From: Streptomyces albireticuli
Lineage (GTDB): Bacteria; Actinomycetota; Actinomycetes; Streptomycetales; Streptomycetaceae
Assembly: GCF_021228125.1 (NCBI RefSeq)
Contig: NZ_JAJQQS010000006.1
Location: forward strand, 62,001 to 126,000
DNA length: 64,000 bases
Direction: 5' to 3'
Shown: piece after piece, positions 33,413 through 42,506 of the stretch
Layout: every line of letters starts with the position of its first letter
Position numbering within the stretch: the stretch's first letter is position 1
Translations under genes and position numbers: made by a program
The notes under the pieces: generated by a model
What the model saw: only the letters and a program-made list of their open reading frames with translations
Database searches by the model: none
Told to the model about the DNA's origin: nothing

Positions 33413-34666
33413 ATGAACGTGGACGCGGCCGTCGCCGCAGCGGCAGCGATCGCCGGTCTCTGCACCGGAGTGATCGCCATGCTGGCGTTCCGCTGGAGTG
33501 AGCGCGATCAGGCCAGGCCCACCCGCAGCTCCCTGCACACCGACGCCGTGCTGCCGCCCGGCGTCGACACCGTCCTCTCCGTGCTGCGCTCCTCCGCGGT
33601 CGTCCTCGACGAGGCCGACGCGGTGGTCAAGGCCAGCTCCGCCGCGTACGCGCTCGGACTCGTCCGCGGCGGCAAGCTGGCCGTCGAGCCCATGCTCCAG
33701 ATGGCCCGCGACACCCGCCGCGACGGTGAGATACGCCAGGTCGAGCTCGACCTGCCGCGCCGGGGCACCGGCCGGGGCGAGGCCCTCGCGGTCTCCGCCC
33801 GGGTCGCGCCGCTCGGCTCCCGGCTGGTCCTGCTGCTGGTGGAGGATCTCACCGAGGCCCGCCGCATCGAGGCCGTCCGCCGGGACTTCGTCGCCAACGT
33901 CAGCCACGAGCTCAAGACGCCGGTCGGCGCGCTCTCCCTGCTCTCCGAGGCCGTCATGGACGCCGCCGAGGACCCCGAGGCCGTCCACCGCTTCGCCGGC
34001 CGGATGCAGATCGAGGCCACCCGGCTGACCAACCTCGTCCAGGAGCTCATCGACCTCTCCCGGGTGCAGAACGACGACCCCCTGGAGGACTCCGAGCCGG
34101 TCCGGGTCGACGAGCTCGTCGCCGAGGCCATCGACCGCTGCCGCCACCAGGCCGGCGCCAAGCAGATCACCATGGCCGCCGGAGGCACCGCCGACCTGCA
34201 CGTCTGGGGCAGCCGCGGTCAGCTCGCCGCCGCCCTCGGCAATCTCGTGGAGAACGCCGTCAACTACAGCCCCGCGCGCACGCGCGTGGGGATCGCCGCC
34301 CGCCACATCACCGCCCCCGGCGGCGACCTCATCGAGATCGCCGTCACCGACCAGGGCATCGGCATCTCCGAGAAGGACCGCGAGCGGATCTTCGAGCGGT
34401 TCTACCGCGTCGACCCGGCCCGCTCCCGCGCCACCGGCGGCACCGGCCTCGGCCTCGCCATCGTCAAGCACGTCGCCGCCTCGCACGGCGGCGAGGTCAC
34501 GGTCTGGAGCGCCGAGGGCCAGGGCTCCACCTTCACCCTGCGGCTCCCCGAGGCCGGCGCGGTGCGCGACCGCGACCCCTACAGCGACCACACGCTGCTG
34601 GAGCCGCACGAAAGCATCTCTTCCTTCCCCGACGACTCCCTCCCCGCCCGGGAGGTCCGTCCGTGA
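33413..34666 (+). CDS. phoR: Phosphate-sensing histidine kinase PhoR (SenX3-like)
   Basis: 417 residues from ATG 33413. One N-terminal membrane helix (about 5-25, AAVAAAAAIAGLCTGVIAML) is followed by a short PAS-like region. The kinase core has FVANVSHELKTPVGALSLL (phospho-His), LGNLVENAVNYSP (N), VTDQGIGISEKD (G1), FERFYRVDPARS (F) and GGTGLGLAIVKHVA (G2). It activates PhoP under phosphate limitation, which switches on phosphate uptake and represses antibiotic synthesis in Streptomyces. phoP follows after 58 bp. Confidence 0.95.
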   Translation: MNVDAAVAAAAAIAGLCTGVIAMLAFRWSERDQARPTRSSLHTDAVLPPGVDTVLSVLRSSAVVLDEADAVVKASSAAYALGLVRGGKLAVEPMLQMARDTRRDGEIRQVELDLPRRGTGRGEALAVSARVAPLGSRLVLLLVEDLTEARRIEAVRRDFVANVSHELKTPVGALSLLSEAVMDAAEDPEAVHRFAGRMQIEATRLTNLVQELIDLSRVQNDDPLEDSEPVRVDELVAEAIDRCRHQAGAKQITMAAGGTADLHVWGSRGQLAAALGNLVENAVNYSPARTRVGIAARHITAPGGDLIEIAVTDQGIGISEKDRERIFERFYRVDPARSRATGGTGLGLAIVKHVAASHGGEVTVWSAEGQGSTFTLRLPEAGAVRDRDPYSDHTLLEPHESISSFPDDSLPAREVRP

Positions 34667-34724
34667 ACCGCGGCCGGGAAGCGACCCCCCGTACCCGCAC
34701 AGAAACCCGACCGGAGGTCCATCC

Positions 34725-35405
34725 GTGACGCGTGTGCTCGTCGTAGAGGACGAGGAATCCTTCAGCGACGCCCTGTCCTACATGCTCCGCAAGGAAGGGT
34801 TCGAGGTCGCCGTCGCGGCCACCGGGCCCGACGGGCTGGACGAATTCGAGCGCAACGGCGCCGACCTCGTCCTGCTCGACCTGATGCTGCCGGGCCTCCC
34901 CGGTACGGAGGTCTGCCGGCAGCTCCGCGGGCGCTCCAACGTGCCCGTCATCATGGTCACGGCCAAGGACAGCGAGATCGACAAGGTCGTCGGGCTGGAA
35001 ATAGGAGCCGACGACTATGTGACCAAGCCCTTCTCCTCCCGGGAGCTGGTGGCCCGCATCCGGGCCGTCCTGCGCCGCAGAGGCGAGCCCGAGGAGGTCT
35101 CGCCCGCCGCCCTGGAGGCCGGTCCGGTCCGGATGGACGTCGACCGGCACGTCGTCACCGTCTCCGGCGGCAAGGTCGACCTGCCGCTGAAGGAGTTCGA
35201 CCTGCTGGAGATGCTGCTGCGCAACGCGGGCCGGGTGCTCACCCGGATGCAGCTCATCGACCGCGTGTGGGGCGCCGACTACGTGGGGGACACCAAGACC
35301 CTCGACGTCCATGTGAAGCGGCTGCGCGCCAAGATCGAGCCCGACCCGGGCGCGCCGCGCTACCTGGTCACGGTCCGGGGCCTGGGCTACAAGTTCGAGC
35401 CGTAG
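34725..35405 (+). CDS. phoP: Response regulator PhoP (RegX3-like)
   Basis: 226 residues from GTG 34725 with CGGAGG upstream. The OmpR-type receiver has VEDEE (8-12), DLVLLDLMLPGLPG with the phospho-Asp, VMVTAKD-like VIMVTAKDSE and DDYVTKPFSSRE. The winged HTH is LKEFDLLEMLLRNAGRVLTR to TLDVHVKRLRAKIE. It is the global phosphate regulator that binds PHO boxes, including the one upstream of this operon. An 18-bp-stem terminator follows. Confidence 0.96.
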   Translation: MTRVLVVEDEESFSDALSYMLRKEGFEVAVAATGPDGLDEFERNGADLVLLDLMLPGLPGTEVCRQLRGRSNVPVIMVTAKDSEIDKVVGLEIGADDYVTKPFSSRELVARIRAVLRRRGEPEEVSPAALEAGPVRMDVDRHVVTVSGGKVDLPLKEFDLLEMLLRNAGRVLTRMQLIDRVWGADYVGDTKTLDVHVKRLRAKIEPDPGAPRYLVTVRGLGYKFEP

Positions 35406-35592
35406 GAAGAACCGGCCGTACGGGGCGGGGGAGACCCGGCCCGGCCGTTACGGGGCCGTGGGAGACCCGGCCCGGCCGTACGGGGGCGGGCCCGCCCGCC
35501 GGTGCCGCGGGAGGATCCGCCCGTACGAGGGACGCGCCGCCCTCGTGCCGGAACGTACGGGACGCACGGGACGTACACGGCGTACGGGACAT

Positions 35593-35633
35593 GCCGAGGG
35601 GCCCGGAAGCATTCCGCTTCCGGGCCCCTCGGC
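35593..35633. terminator. Bidirectional 18-bp-stem terminator
   Basis: GCCGAGGGGCCCGGAAGC and GCTTCCGGGCCCCTCGGC are perfect reverse complements around ATTCC. It separates phoP from the converging lipoprotein gene. Confidence 0.85.
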
Positions 35634-35651
35634 GTCGGCCTGGTGTCCCCG

Positions 35652-36380
35652 TCAGTGGCCGGCGTGCTGCTGGCCGCCCTGGGCCTGCTGCTGGCCACCC
35701 TGCGTGGCGCCCTCCTGGCGCTCACCGCCCTGCTGGCCCTGCTCGCCCTGCTGGGCGCCCGCGGCGCCCGACGGGGCCCCGGGGGTGCCCGAGGGCTTGC
35801 CGGAAGGCGTGCCGGACGGCTTGCCGGGCTTGTCGCCGGCCTTGCCGGACTGGGCCGGGGCGGGCGCCTCGGGGCCCCACTCCTTGAAGTAGCTGGTCGC
35901 CGGGACGACGAACGCGCCGATGTTCACGTCGCCCGTCTCGCTGAAGTCGAAGGTCAGCTTCTGCTGCTCGCCGTCCTTGATCGCCTCACGGCCGTTCGGC
36001 AGCACCGCGGAGGCGTTGCCCTTGCCGCCGAGGACGATCGAGCGGCCCGCGGGCACGACGAGCTTGCCGGAGCCGCCCGCCGGGGTGAGCTTCACGGTCG
36101 CGCCGGACTTGCCGGCGAGGGTGATCTTCTCCAGCGTCTGGTCCTCGCGGCCGTTGTTGAACAGCGTGCCGGTGATCACGGCGGGGCCGGTGGCCTTGAG
36201 GTCCGGCTGGGTGATCACGTTGATGTTCTGGAGCTTGATGTCGCCGACCGACGTGGCGGCGTTGTCCGGCTTGACCTCCAGCGTCTGGGCGCTGTTGCCC
36301 GCCGCACAGGCGGTGAGCGAGGCGATCGAGAGCACGAGGGCGGAAGCGGCGAGAGTGCCGCGTCGAAGGCTGCTGCTCAC
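35652..36380 (-). CDS. Secreted lipoprotein with Gln/Gly-rich tail
   Basis: 242 residues. A lipoprotein signal with lipobox LTAC (Cys about residue 25) is followed by an Ig-like beta domain to about 165 (LQNINVITQPDLKATGPAVI, LPNGREAIKDGEQQKLTFDF), resembling DUF461/PCu(A)C-type copper-chaperone folds but without their Met/His copper motif. The tail is repetitive (KPSGTPSGKPSGTPGAPSG, then Gln/Gly/Glu and His). It is attached outside the membrane; the role is unknown. It converges with phoP and is divergent from carD, a conserved position in streptomycetes. Confidence 0.82.
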   Translation of the reverse strand: MSSSLRRGTLAASALVLSIASLTACAAGNSAQTLEVKPDNAATSVGDIKLQNINVITQPDLKATGPAVITGTLFNNGREDQTLEKITLAGKSGATVKLTPAGGSGKLVVPAGRSIVLGGKGNASAVLPNGREAIKDGEQQKLTFDFSETGDVNIGAFVVPATSYFKEWGPEAPAPAQSGKAGDKPGKPSGTPSGKPSGTPGAPSGAAGAQQGEQGQQGGERQEGATQGGQQQAQGGQQHAGH

Positions 36381-36591
36381 GGCGGCGGCATCTCCTTGGA
36401 CGAAGTAAGAGGTGTGTCAGCGCGCTCAGGTTACCGACCCGTCTCCGGGGCTCCGCACCCGACCCGCCCTCATGGTCAACAAGCCCTCGCCCGGGCGCAC
36501 GGCCGAATATCGCCCATCAACGCCGAGAGGAACGTCCCGCACACCGCGCGGCGGATTATCCGTGAGGAATGCGCGGGGGTCCGGGAAGGTG

Positions 36592-36630
36592 TTCGGGAAT
36601 TGATCAAGTTCAGCGTGATCAATTCCCGAA
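36592..36630. promoter_or_regulatory. Perfect 15-bp inverted repeat, operator or RNA terminator
   Basis: TTCGGGAATTGATCA (36592-36606) and TGATCAATTCCCGAA (36616-36630) are exact reverse complements separated by nine bases. The stem is half A/T, unlike the GC-rich terminators elsewhere in the window, and no gene ends nearby. Confidence 0.6.
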
Positions 36631-36866
36631 TCCGGGTGGCGAAGGGCGTCCCGCCCCGAACGGAGTAGCGGAAGTCCGCCGACCGGACCCCGGCAAAACG
36701 GGACGTTCGGTCGCTCGCGAGGGACTCCGGGCGGGTGTAACGTGCCCGTTTCGCCCCGCCCGAAGAACCGCTCCGACCTGCGAATACCCGCTTCCGGAAC
36801 CCTCCCGCAGCACGTTCCGGTTGCTGTTGTCAAGCCCCGAGATATGCCCTGACCTGCGAAAACGCC

Positions 36867-36895
36867 ATTCAGAACGGGCAGTTCCCGTGTTAGAC
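36867..36895 (+). promoter_or_regulatory. Sigma-70-type (HrdB-like) promoter of carD
   Basis: TTCAGA (36867-36872) and TAGACT (36890-36895) are 17 bp apart; transcription would begin near 36902. A GAAGGGG ribosome site follows at 36907-36913 before ATG 36925. Confidence 0.6.
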
Positions 36896-36924
36896 TGGAT
36901 AGCCACGGAAGGGGTACCTGTCAC

Positions 36925-37407
36925 ATGACGTTCAAGGTTGGCGACACCGTGGTCTATCCCCATCACGGGGCCGCGCTGATCGAGGCCATCGAAACTCGCC
37001 AGATCAAAGGCGTGGACAAGACCTACTTGGTGCTGAAGGTCGCCCAGGGTGACCTGACGGTTCGGGTGCCGGCGGACAATGCGGAGTTCGTCGGTGTGCG
37101 CGATGTGGTCGGCCAGGACGGGCTGGACCGGGTCTTCGAGGTGCTGCGCGCACCGTATGCCGAAGAGCCGACGAACTGGTCCCGTCGCTACAAGGCAAAT
37201 CTCGAGAAGCTCGCGTCCGGTGACGTGATCAAGGTCGCCGAGGTCGTGCGCGACCTGTGGCGTCGTGAGCGCGAGCGTGGCCTCTCCGCCGGTGAGAAGC
37301 GCATGCTCGCCAAGGCGCGCCAGATCCTGGTGAGCGAGCTGGCCCTCGCGGAGAACACCAACGAGGACAAGGCCGAGGCCCTGCTCGACGAGGTCCTCGC
37401 GTCCTGA
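36925..37407 (+). CDS. carD: RNA polymerase-binding transcription factor CarD (CdnL)
   Basis: 160 residues. The N-terminal RNA-polymerase-interacting Tudor-like domain (about 1-60) begins [20 protein letters not shown] and has [20 protein letters not shown]. The helical DNA-contact domain follows with [20 protein letters not shown] and [20 protein letters not shown]. CarD binds the beta subunit and stabilises open complexes, notably at rRNA promoters. It is well conserved in actinobacteria and commonly precedes ispD-ispF, as here. Confidence 0.96.
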   Translation: MTFKVGDTVVYPHHGAALIEAIETRQIKGVDKTYLVLKVAQGDLTVRVPADNAEFVGVRDVVGQDGLDRVFEVLRAPYAEEPTNWSRRYKANLEKLASGDVIKVAEVVRDLWRRERERGLSAGEKRMLAKARQILVSELALAENTNEDKAEALLDEVLAS

Positions 37408-37751
37408 CGTCGTCATGCCCCGACGCGGTGACGCCACGAAGCGCCGTCCAGGACGTTCTCCAGGACGCGCCGAGGTGACGCGGCGGGACATGAGGTGCCG
37501 GACATAAGGCCAGGTGCCGGACGTAAAGAAGTGCCGCGGTGCCCGCGCGATGACGACAGTCATCCGCCGGGCGCTGCGGCATCTCTGCTCGGTGGCGCCG
37601 AGGCGCCGACCGTTCACGACGTGCTTGGTGTGCCGGGCTCGGGCAGCCGACCCGACCAGCTTGTCACGGAAGGGGCTGGTCGGAGCGGAGTGCCCGGCAC
37701 GCTGAGGCCATACCCAATTCGGCCGAGGAAGCAAACCTGAACGCCATCGCA
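37408..37751. other. 344-bp spacer between carD and ispD
   Basis: No supported gene was seen. A 15-bp direct repeat AGGTGCCGGACRTAA occurs at 37493-37507 and 37512-37526. Short open frames here have non-coding-like composition. The ispD promoter presumably lies in the right half, but no clear boxes were identified. Confidence 0.45.
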
Positions 37752-38531
37752 ATGTCTGATCGAGCACCCGCCGCCACCCTTTCGCGCACCGCCGCGGTCA
37801 TCCCCGCGGCGGGCCGCGGGGTCCGGCTGGGCCCCGGCGCGCCCAAGGCGCTGCGCACCCTCAACGGCACCCCGATGCTCGTCCACGCCGTCCGGTCGAT
37901 GGCCGCCTCGCGCGCCGTCTCCCTCGTCGTCGTGGTCGCCCCGCCGGACGGCGCCGCCGAGGTCCGCTCCCTCCTCGACGCGTATCCCCTGACCGGCCAC
38001 GATCGCGCCGAGCTGCTGGTCGTCCCCGGCGGCGAGAGCCGTCAGGAGTCCGTGCGACGCGGCCTGGCCGCCCTTCCCGACGACGTCACCACCGTCCTCG
38101 TCCACGACGCCGCGCGCCCCCTGGTGCCCGTCGAGACCGTCGACTCCGTGATCTCCGCCGTGCGCGCGGGCGCGCCGGCCGTCGTACCGGCGCTGCCGCT
38201 GGCCGACACCGTCAAGGAGGTCGAGCCGCGCACCGGCGCCGCCGCGGGCGAGCCCGAGCCGGTCGTGGGCACCCCCGAGCGCGCGCTGCTGCGCGCCGTG
38301 CAGACCCCCCAGGGCTTCGATCGGCGCACGCTCGACGCGGCGCACGAGAAGTTCGCCGCCTTCGCCACCGAGGGCGAGGGCGCCACGGACGACGCGGGCC
38401 TCGTCGAGCGGCTCGGCGCCCCGGTCGTCGTGGTGCCCGGCCACGAGGAGGCGTTCAAGGTGACCCGCCCGCTGGACCTCGTCCTGGCCGAGGCCGTACT
38501 CGCCCGCAGGAGGGCCAACGATGGCTTCTGA
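37752..38531 (+). CDS. ispD: 2-C-methyl-D-erythritol 4-phosphate cytidylyltransferase
   Basis: 259 residues. The nucleotide-binding start is [19 protein letters not shown]; further motifs are [54 protein letters not shown] and [19 protein letters not shown]. It converts MEP and CTP to CDP-ME, the third step of the non-mevalonate isoprenoid pathway. An insertion ([11 protein letters not shown]) sits before VGTPERALL. It overlaps ispF by 11 bp, so the two are translationally coupled. Confidence 0.96.
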   Translation: MSDRAPAATLSRTAAVIPAAGRGVRLGPGAPKALRTLNGTPMLVHAVRSMAASRAVSLVVVVAPPDGAAEVRSLLDAYPLTGHDRAELLVVPGGESRQESVRRGLAALPDDVTTVLVHDAARPLVPVETVDSVISAVRAGAPAVVPALPLADTVKEVEPRTGAAAGEPEPVVGTPERALLRAVQTPQGFDRRTLDAAHEKFAAFATEGEGATDDAGLVERLGAPVVVVPGHEEAFKVTRPLDLVLAEAVLARRRANDGF

Positions 38532-39027
38532 CACCCCCGGCACCCCGGTGCTGCCCCTGGTGGGCATCGGCACGGACGTGCACGCCTTCGAGGAGGGCCG
38601 CGAGCTGTGGTGCGCGGGTCTGCTCTGGGAGGGCGCCTCGCACGGCCTGGCGGGCCACTCCGACGGCGACGTCGCCGCGCACGCCGCGTGCGACGCGCTG
38701 TTCTCCGCCGCCGGCGTCGGCGACCTCGGCGCGCACTTCGGCACGGACCGCCCCGAGTGGTCGGGCGCGGCCGGCGTCACCCTGCTGGCCGAGGCCGCCC
38801 GGATCGTCCGGGCCGAGGGCTTCGAGATCGGCAACGTCGCGATCCAGGTGATCGGCGTCCGCCCCAAGATCGGCACCCGGCGCGAGGAGGCCCGTAAGGC
38901 CCTCTCGGAGGCGATCCAGGCGCCCGTGTCGGTCTCCGGCACCACGACGGACGGGCTGGGCCTCACGGGCCGAGGCGAGGGCCTGGCGGCCGTCGCCACG
39001 GCGCTGGTGTACCGCGCGGCGGGCTGA
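38521..39027 (+). CDS. ispF: 2-C-methyl-D-erythritol 2,4-cyclodiphosphate synthase
   Basis: 168 residues. Metal ligands are in [12 protein letters not shown] (Asp, His) and [20 protein letters not shown] (His, with SDGDV). It also has [33 protein letters not shown] and [20 protein letters not shown]. It cyclises CDP-ME 2-phosphate with release of CMP. It follows ispD, skipping only the ispE step. ATG 38521 lies inside ispD with AGGAGGG upstream. Confidence 0.97.
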   Translation: MASDTPGTPVLPLVGIGTDVHAFEEGRELWCAGLLWEGASHGLAGHSDGDVAAHAACDALFSAAGVGDLGAHFGTDRPEWSGAAGVTLLAEAARIVRAEGFEIGNVAIQVIGVRPKIGTRREEARKALSEAIQAPVSVSGTTTDGLGLTGRGEGLAAVATALVYRAAG

Positions 39028-39209
39028 CCGCCGCCGGCGGCCCCACGGGCGCCGTCCGCGCCCTTACGGCGTGTCGCCGCGCGAAGAAGTACCCGAGAGG
39101 GCTGTTCGGGGGCTGTCGGCCCCCTTACGGCCCTTTTCGCGTGCCCGGCGCCTTACGGTGAGGCCACGCCGCCCCCGCGCGGCCGTCAGCCGAGGGAAGG
39201 ACCCGCGCC

Positions 39210-39617
39210 GTGTCAGCCGCACTCTCCGACGACCTGAAGAAGCTCATCGACGACAGCCCGGTCTTCGCGACCCTGGCGACCGTCCAGCCCGACGGCAGCC
39301 CCCAGCTGTCGGTCACCTGGGTCACGCGCGACGGCGACGACCTGCTGATCTCCACCACGGTGGGCCGCCGCAAGGAGAAGAACCTCCGGCGGGACCCGCG
39401 CGTGAGCGTGATGATCAACCCGCACAACGCGCCGTACACGTACGCGGAGGTCCGCGGCACGGCCACGATGACCACGGAGGGCGGGCCGGAGCTGATCGAC
39501 ACTCTGTCGCGGAAGTACACGGGGAAGGATTACGCGGACTTCAATCCGGCGGCGAAGGACGACGCGCGGCGGGTGGTGGTGCGGGTCTCTCCGCGGCGGG
39601 TGGTGGGCTCGATCTAG
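39210..39617 (+). CDS. PPOX-class F420-dependent oxidoreductase-like protein
   Basis: 135 residues from GTG 39210 (GAGGGAAGG upstream). It is a split beta-barrel flavin/F420-binding fold: LIDDSPVFATLATVQPDGSP, QLSVTWVTRDGDDLLISTTV, GRRKEKNLRRDPRVSVMI and VRGTATMTTEGGPELIDTL. The basic GRRKEKNLRRDP segment is typical of the F420-binding members in actinobacteria. It would reduce an unknown small substrate using F420H2. It is not obviously part of the isp operon (182-bp gap). Confidence 0.88.
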   Translation: MSAALSDDLKKLIDDSPVFATLATVQPDGSPQLSVTWVTRDGDDLLISTTVGRRKEKNLRRDPRVSVMINPHNAPYTYAEVRGTATMTTEGGPELIDTLSRKYTGKDYADFNPAAKDDARRVVVRVSPRRVVGSI

Positions 39618-39618
39618 G

Positions 39619-39737
39619 GGCCCTGCGGGCGGCTCTTTCCCCACCCCGCCCCTTCCCGAATGTCCTCAAACGCCGGACGGGCTGATTTTCAGCCCGTCCG
39701 GCGATTGAGGACCGGGGTCCGGGGCGGAGCCCCGGGA
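39619..39737. repeat. Intergenic palindromic element, copy E (compact)
   Basis: GGCCCTGCGGGCGGCTCTTT, CCGCCCCTTCCCG, then TCCTCAAACGCCGGACGGG and, after the loop CTGATTTTCAG, CCCGTCCGGCGATTGAGGA and GGGGCGGAGCCCCGG. The two cores pair directly, giving a perfect long hairpin between the converging PPOX and acyltransferase genes. Confidence 0.85.
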
Positions 39738-39740
39738 GGC

Positions 39741-40970
39741 TCAGCTTCCGTCCGGGCGCCCCGCGCCCACGCGGTCCGGTTCCGCCGGGCCGTAGGCGCG
39801 CAGGCGCTGCGGAGCCACTGCCGTGTCCGGCGCCGGGACGACCTTGTCGGCGCTCCGCGCCGCTCCCGCGGGGGAATGCCGCCGCATCTCGTCCATGCTC
39901 GATCGCATGACCTTGCGCAGCCAGGAGCCCATCGGGCGTTCCACGAGGCGGTGCAGCAGCCAGGCCGCGCCCATCATCGCCACGATCAGGCCGAAGACCA
40001 GCACGTACGGCGGCAGCTTCTCCCGCAGCGCGTAGATGACCGTCATCCCGATGTACTGGTGGAGCAGATACAGCGGGTAGGTGAGCGCGCCCGCCGTGGA
40101 CAGCCAGCGCCACTGGATCCTGTTGCAGGCGCCGACGGCGATCAGCGCCATGATCACGAACGCGGCGAGAACGATCAGCCGGGCCGGCCAGACCGCGATG
40201 TCGTGCGTGGAGTTGTCCGCGACCCGCTTGGTCAGGTGGTGCTGGGCGAGCAGCAGGGAGAGGCCGGCGATTCCCCAGAGCAGCGCCGTGGGGCGGTAGC
40301 GGTACATGAGGTAGAAAGCGATGCCCGCGACGAAATAGGGCGCGTACAGCGGCATGGCCCACATGGTGAGCAGCTTGCTGTCCACCTGGGTGGCGGTCAT
40401 GGCGACTACGGTCCAGAGCGCGCAGAACAGCACGCATTTGCGGTACGTCACGCCCGTGGCCACCACGGCGGCGAACAATACGTAGAACTTCAGCTCGACG
40501 AAGAGCGTCCAGTAGACGCCGTCCACGTCCCAGACACCGAAGCCCGTCTGGAGCATTGTCAGGTTGGTGAGGACGTCGTCGTAGCTGTGTACCTGGCGGA
40601 CCTGCGGCCAGAGGGAAACGATCAAGGTGGTGAGCCCGATCGCGACCCAGTAGGCGGGATAGACCCGGGACACCCGGGACATCACGAAATCGCCCAGGGT
40701 GCGGCCCCAGGTACTCATGCAGATCACGAAGCCGCTGATGAGGAAGAAGACCTCCACACCCAGCCACCCGTACCGGGCGAACGGCTTCAGCTCGGGGAAG
40801 ATGTCGCTGGTGTCCTGCCCCCAGCCGCCCCGCAGGGAGACGTAGTGGAACATCACGACCATCAGGGCCGCGATGATCCGGAGCCCGTCCAGGACGTAGA
40901 GCCGTGGGGCGGACCGCTGGACGGCTGCTGCACGGCCGCCCTCGAGTTCACCTCGTCCGGCGAAACGCAT
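39741..40970 (-). CDS. Membrane acyltransferase, family 3 (OafA-like)
   Basis: 409 residues from ATG 40970 with AGAGGA upstream; an ATG 11 codons earlier is possible. It is an acyltransferase-3 fold with about ten membrane helices: LYVLDGLRIIAALMVVMFHY (the catalytic His is the last-but-one residue), GWLGVEVFFLISGFVICMS, SRVSRVYPAYWVAIG and DGVYWTLFVELKFYVLF. It moves an acyl group to a cell-wall, lipid or secondary-metabolite sugar at the membrane. It is about half identical in its motifs to the next gene, so a tandem duplication is likely. Confidence 0.9.
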   Translation of the reverse strand: MRFAGRGELEGGRAAAVQRSAPRLYVLDGLRIIAALMVVMFHYVSLRGGWGQDTSDIFPELKPFARYGWLGVEVFFLISGFVICMSTWGRTLGDFVMSRVSRVYPAYWVAIGLTTLIVSLWPQVRQVHSYDDVLTNLTMLQTGFGVWDVDGVYWTLFVELKFYVLFAAVVATGVTYRKCVLFCALWTVVAMTATQVDSKLLTMWAMPLYAPYFVAGIAFYLMYRYRPTALLWGIAGLSLLLAQHHLTKRVADNSTHDIAVWPARLIVLAAFVIMALIAVGACNRIQWRWLSTAGALTYPLYLLHQYIGMTVIYALREKLPPYVLVFGLIVAMMGAAWLLHRLVERPMGSWLRKVMRSSMDEMRRHSPAGAARSADKVVPAPDTAVAPQRLRAYGPAEPDRVGAGRPDGS

Positions 40971-41171
40971 GTCGTCCTCTTCCAGTGAATTTGGTCGGCT
41001 CATCCTACGCAGGGGCAGGTCGCACGCATGCTGACACAGAAAGTCCGCGCACCGCCGTGACAGTTATCTCCCGTCGCTCCAGTAATTCCAAGCCCCTGCT
41101 GTAACTGATCTTGTGCAGGGGTTGTGCAGGAGCGGTACAGGGACGGCGCGCGGGCCGCTCCTGCGAGGGTG

Positions 41172-42335
41172 TCACCCGGAGCGGATGTCCGTCACGGCCC
41201 GTCTCAGGCCGCTTCCGAGCGCCCGGGCCAGCGGGCGCTCCACCAGGCGGTGGACGAGCCAGGCCGCCAGGAGCATGGCCAGCACGAGCGCGGGCAGCAG
41301 CACATGGCGGGGCAGCCGGCCGGCGTGGTGCTCGATGACCATCCAGCCGAGGCGCTCGTGGATCAGATAGAGGGGATAGGTCAGCGCTCCGGCCGCGGTC
41401 AGCCCGCGCCATTCCAGGCGCCGCGTCCAGCCGAGCGCGACGGCCATGACGGCGAGGAAGAAGAACGCCATCAGCGCCACCGTGGGCCACTGCGGCACCC
41501 GGTGGCCCATATGGCCTTCCGCCCGGCCCTGCGCGATCAGCAGATAGTGCTGCGCGATCACGAAGCTGCCGGCCACGAGCAGCCAGAGCACCAGGTTCGG
41601 GCGGAAGCGGTGCATCAGGTAGAAGGCGATGCCGGCGATGAAGAACCAGCAGTCCTCCGGCATCAGCACCTGGTCCAGCACCGGGTTGTCCACCGCCCGC
41701 GCGACGGCCGCCGCGACGGCCCAGACCACGCAGAAGGCGACCGCGCGCCCGTACGTGAGCCCCTTACGGACGACGAGGGCGAAGAGCAGGTAGAAGCGGA
41801 GCTCGATCCAGAGCGTCCAGTACACCCCGTCGACCGGGTCCACCCCCAGGGGTGACTGGAGCATGGTCAGGTTGACGGCGACGTCGCTCGGCTCGGGGGT
41901 TTCGCCGTCCGGCGGCCACAGATGGACGGCCAGGGCCACGGCGAGTACGGCGAACCAGTACGCGGGGAAGAGCCGGGTGACGCGCGAGGCGGCGAACTGT
42001 CCCACGCCCTTGCCCCAGCAGCTCATGCAGATCACGAAGCCGCTGATCAGGAAGAACAGCTGGACGCCCAGCCAGCCGTACGACGCCGGCAGGTGCGCCA
42101 GGGGGAACGCCTCCGCCGACGGGCGCCCCCAGACGCCGCTGCCGAAGGCCATGTAGTGGTACGCCACCACCATCAGCGCCGCGCACAGCCGCAGACCGTC
42201 CAGGGCGCCGAGGCGGCCGTGCCGGGACGCGCCGCCCGCCGGCTCCGGCTCCCGGTCCGCCCCCGGGGCCGCTTCCGCGGCCGGCTCCGTCCGGGCACCC
42301 GGCTGCTCGTGCTGGACCGGCAGCGTGGAGTGCAA
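41172..42335 (-). CDS. Membrane acyltransferase, family 3 (paralogue)
   Basis: 387 residues. It starts with 40 disordered Glu/Pro/Ala-rich residues, then the family signature GALDGLRLCAALMVVAYHYM, followed by GWLGVQLFFLISGFVICMSC, ASRVTRLFPAYWFAVLAVAL and VDGVYWTLWIELRFYLLFAL. About ten membrane helices. It parallels the neighbouring acyltransferase motif by motif and in length of loops, so the two probably arose by duplication and act on related substrates. The two genes are separated by 201 bp with no repeat element. Confidence 0.9.
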   Translation of the reverse strand: MHSTLPVQHEQPGARTEPAAEAAPGADREPEPAGGASRHGRLGALDGLRLCAALMVVAYHYMAFGSGVWGRPSAEAFPLAHLPASYGWLGVQLFFLISGFVICMSCWGKGVGQFAASRVTRLFPAYWFAVLAVALAVHLWPPDGETPEPSDVAVNLTMLQSPLGVDPVDGVYWTLWIELRFYLLFALVVRKGLTYGRAVAFCVVWAVAAAVARAVDNPVLDQVLMPEDCWFFIAGIAFYLMHRFRPNLVLWLLVAGSFVIAQHYLLIAQGRAEGHMGHRVPQWPTVALMAFFFLAVMAVALGWTRRLEWRGLTAAGALTYPLYLIHERLGWMVIEHHAGRLPRHVLLPALVLAMLLAAWLVHRLVERPLARALGSGLRRAVTDIRSG

Positions 42336-42506
42336 CGTCCCTCCAGGGTTCCGCGGCGCCCGCCGGGAAGCGGAAGGCGTGCCGGGAAGTTACCACGACG
42401 AATTGTATTTTTGGTGCAAAAAGCAAATAAGGGGCAAAGTGTGCCGTCTGACGAATGAACCGGCCGATTGCCCGGGGCACTGCTCAGGGGCCACTACCCT
42501 GGTTGC

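Larger units (their letters stand above)
36381..36924. other. 544-bp divergent region between the lipoprotein gene and carD
   Basis: No convincing gene was seen. It holds a perfect 15-bp inverted repeat (36592-36630) near its middle and a sigma-70-like promoter for carD (36867-36895). The size is large for a streptomycete spacer, so an unannotated small RNA is possible. Confidence 0.5.

Noticed and set aside
37514..37705. Short Cys/Arg-rich frame between carD and ispD
   Set aside because: No ribosome site, Arg-rich composition typical of a shadow frame, and no family pattern.
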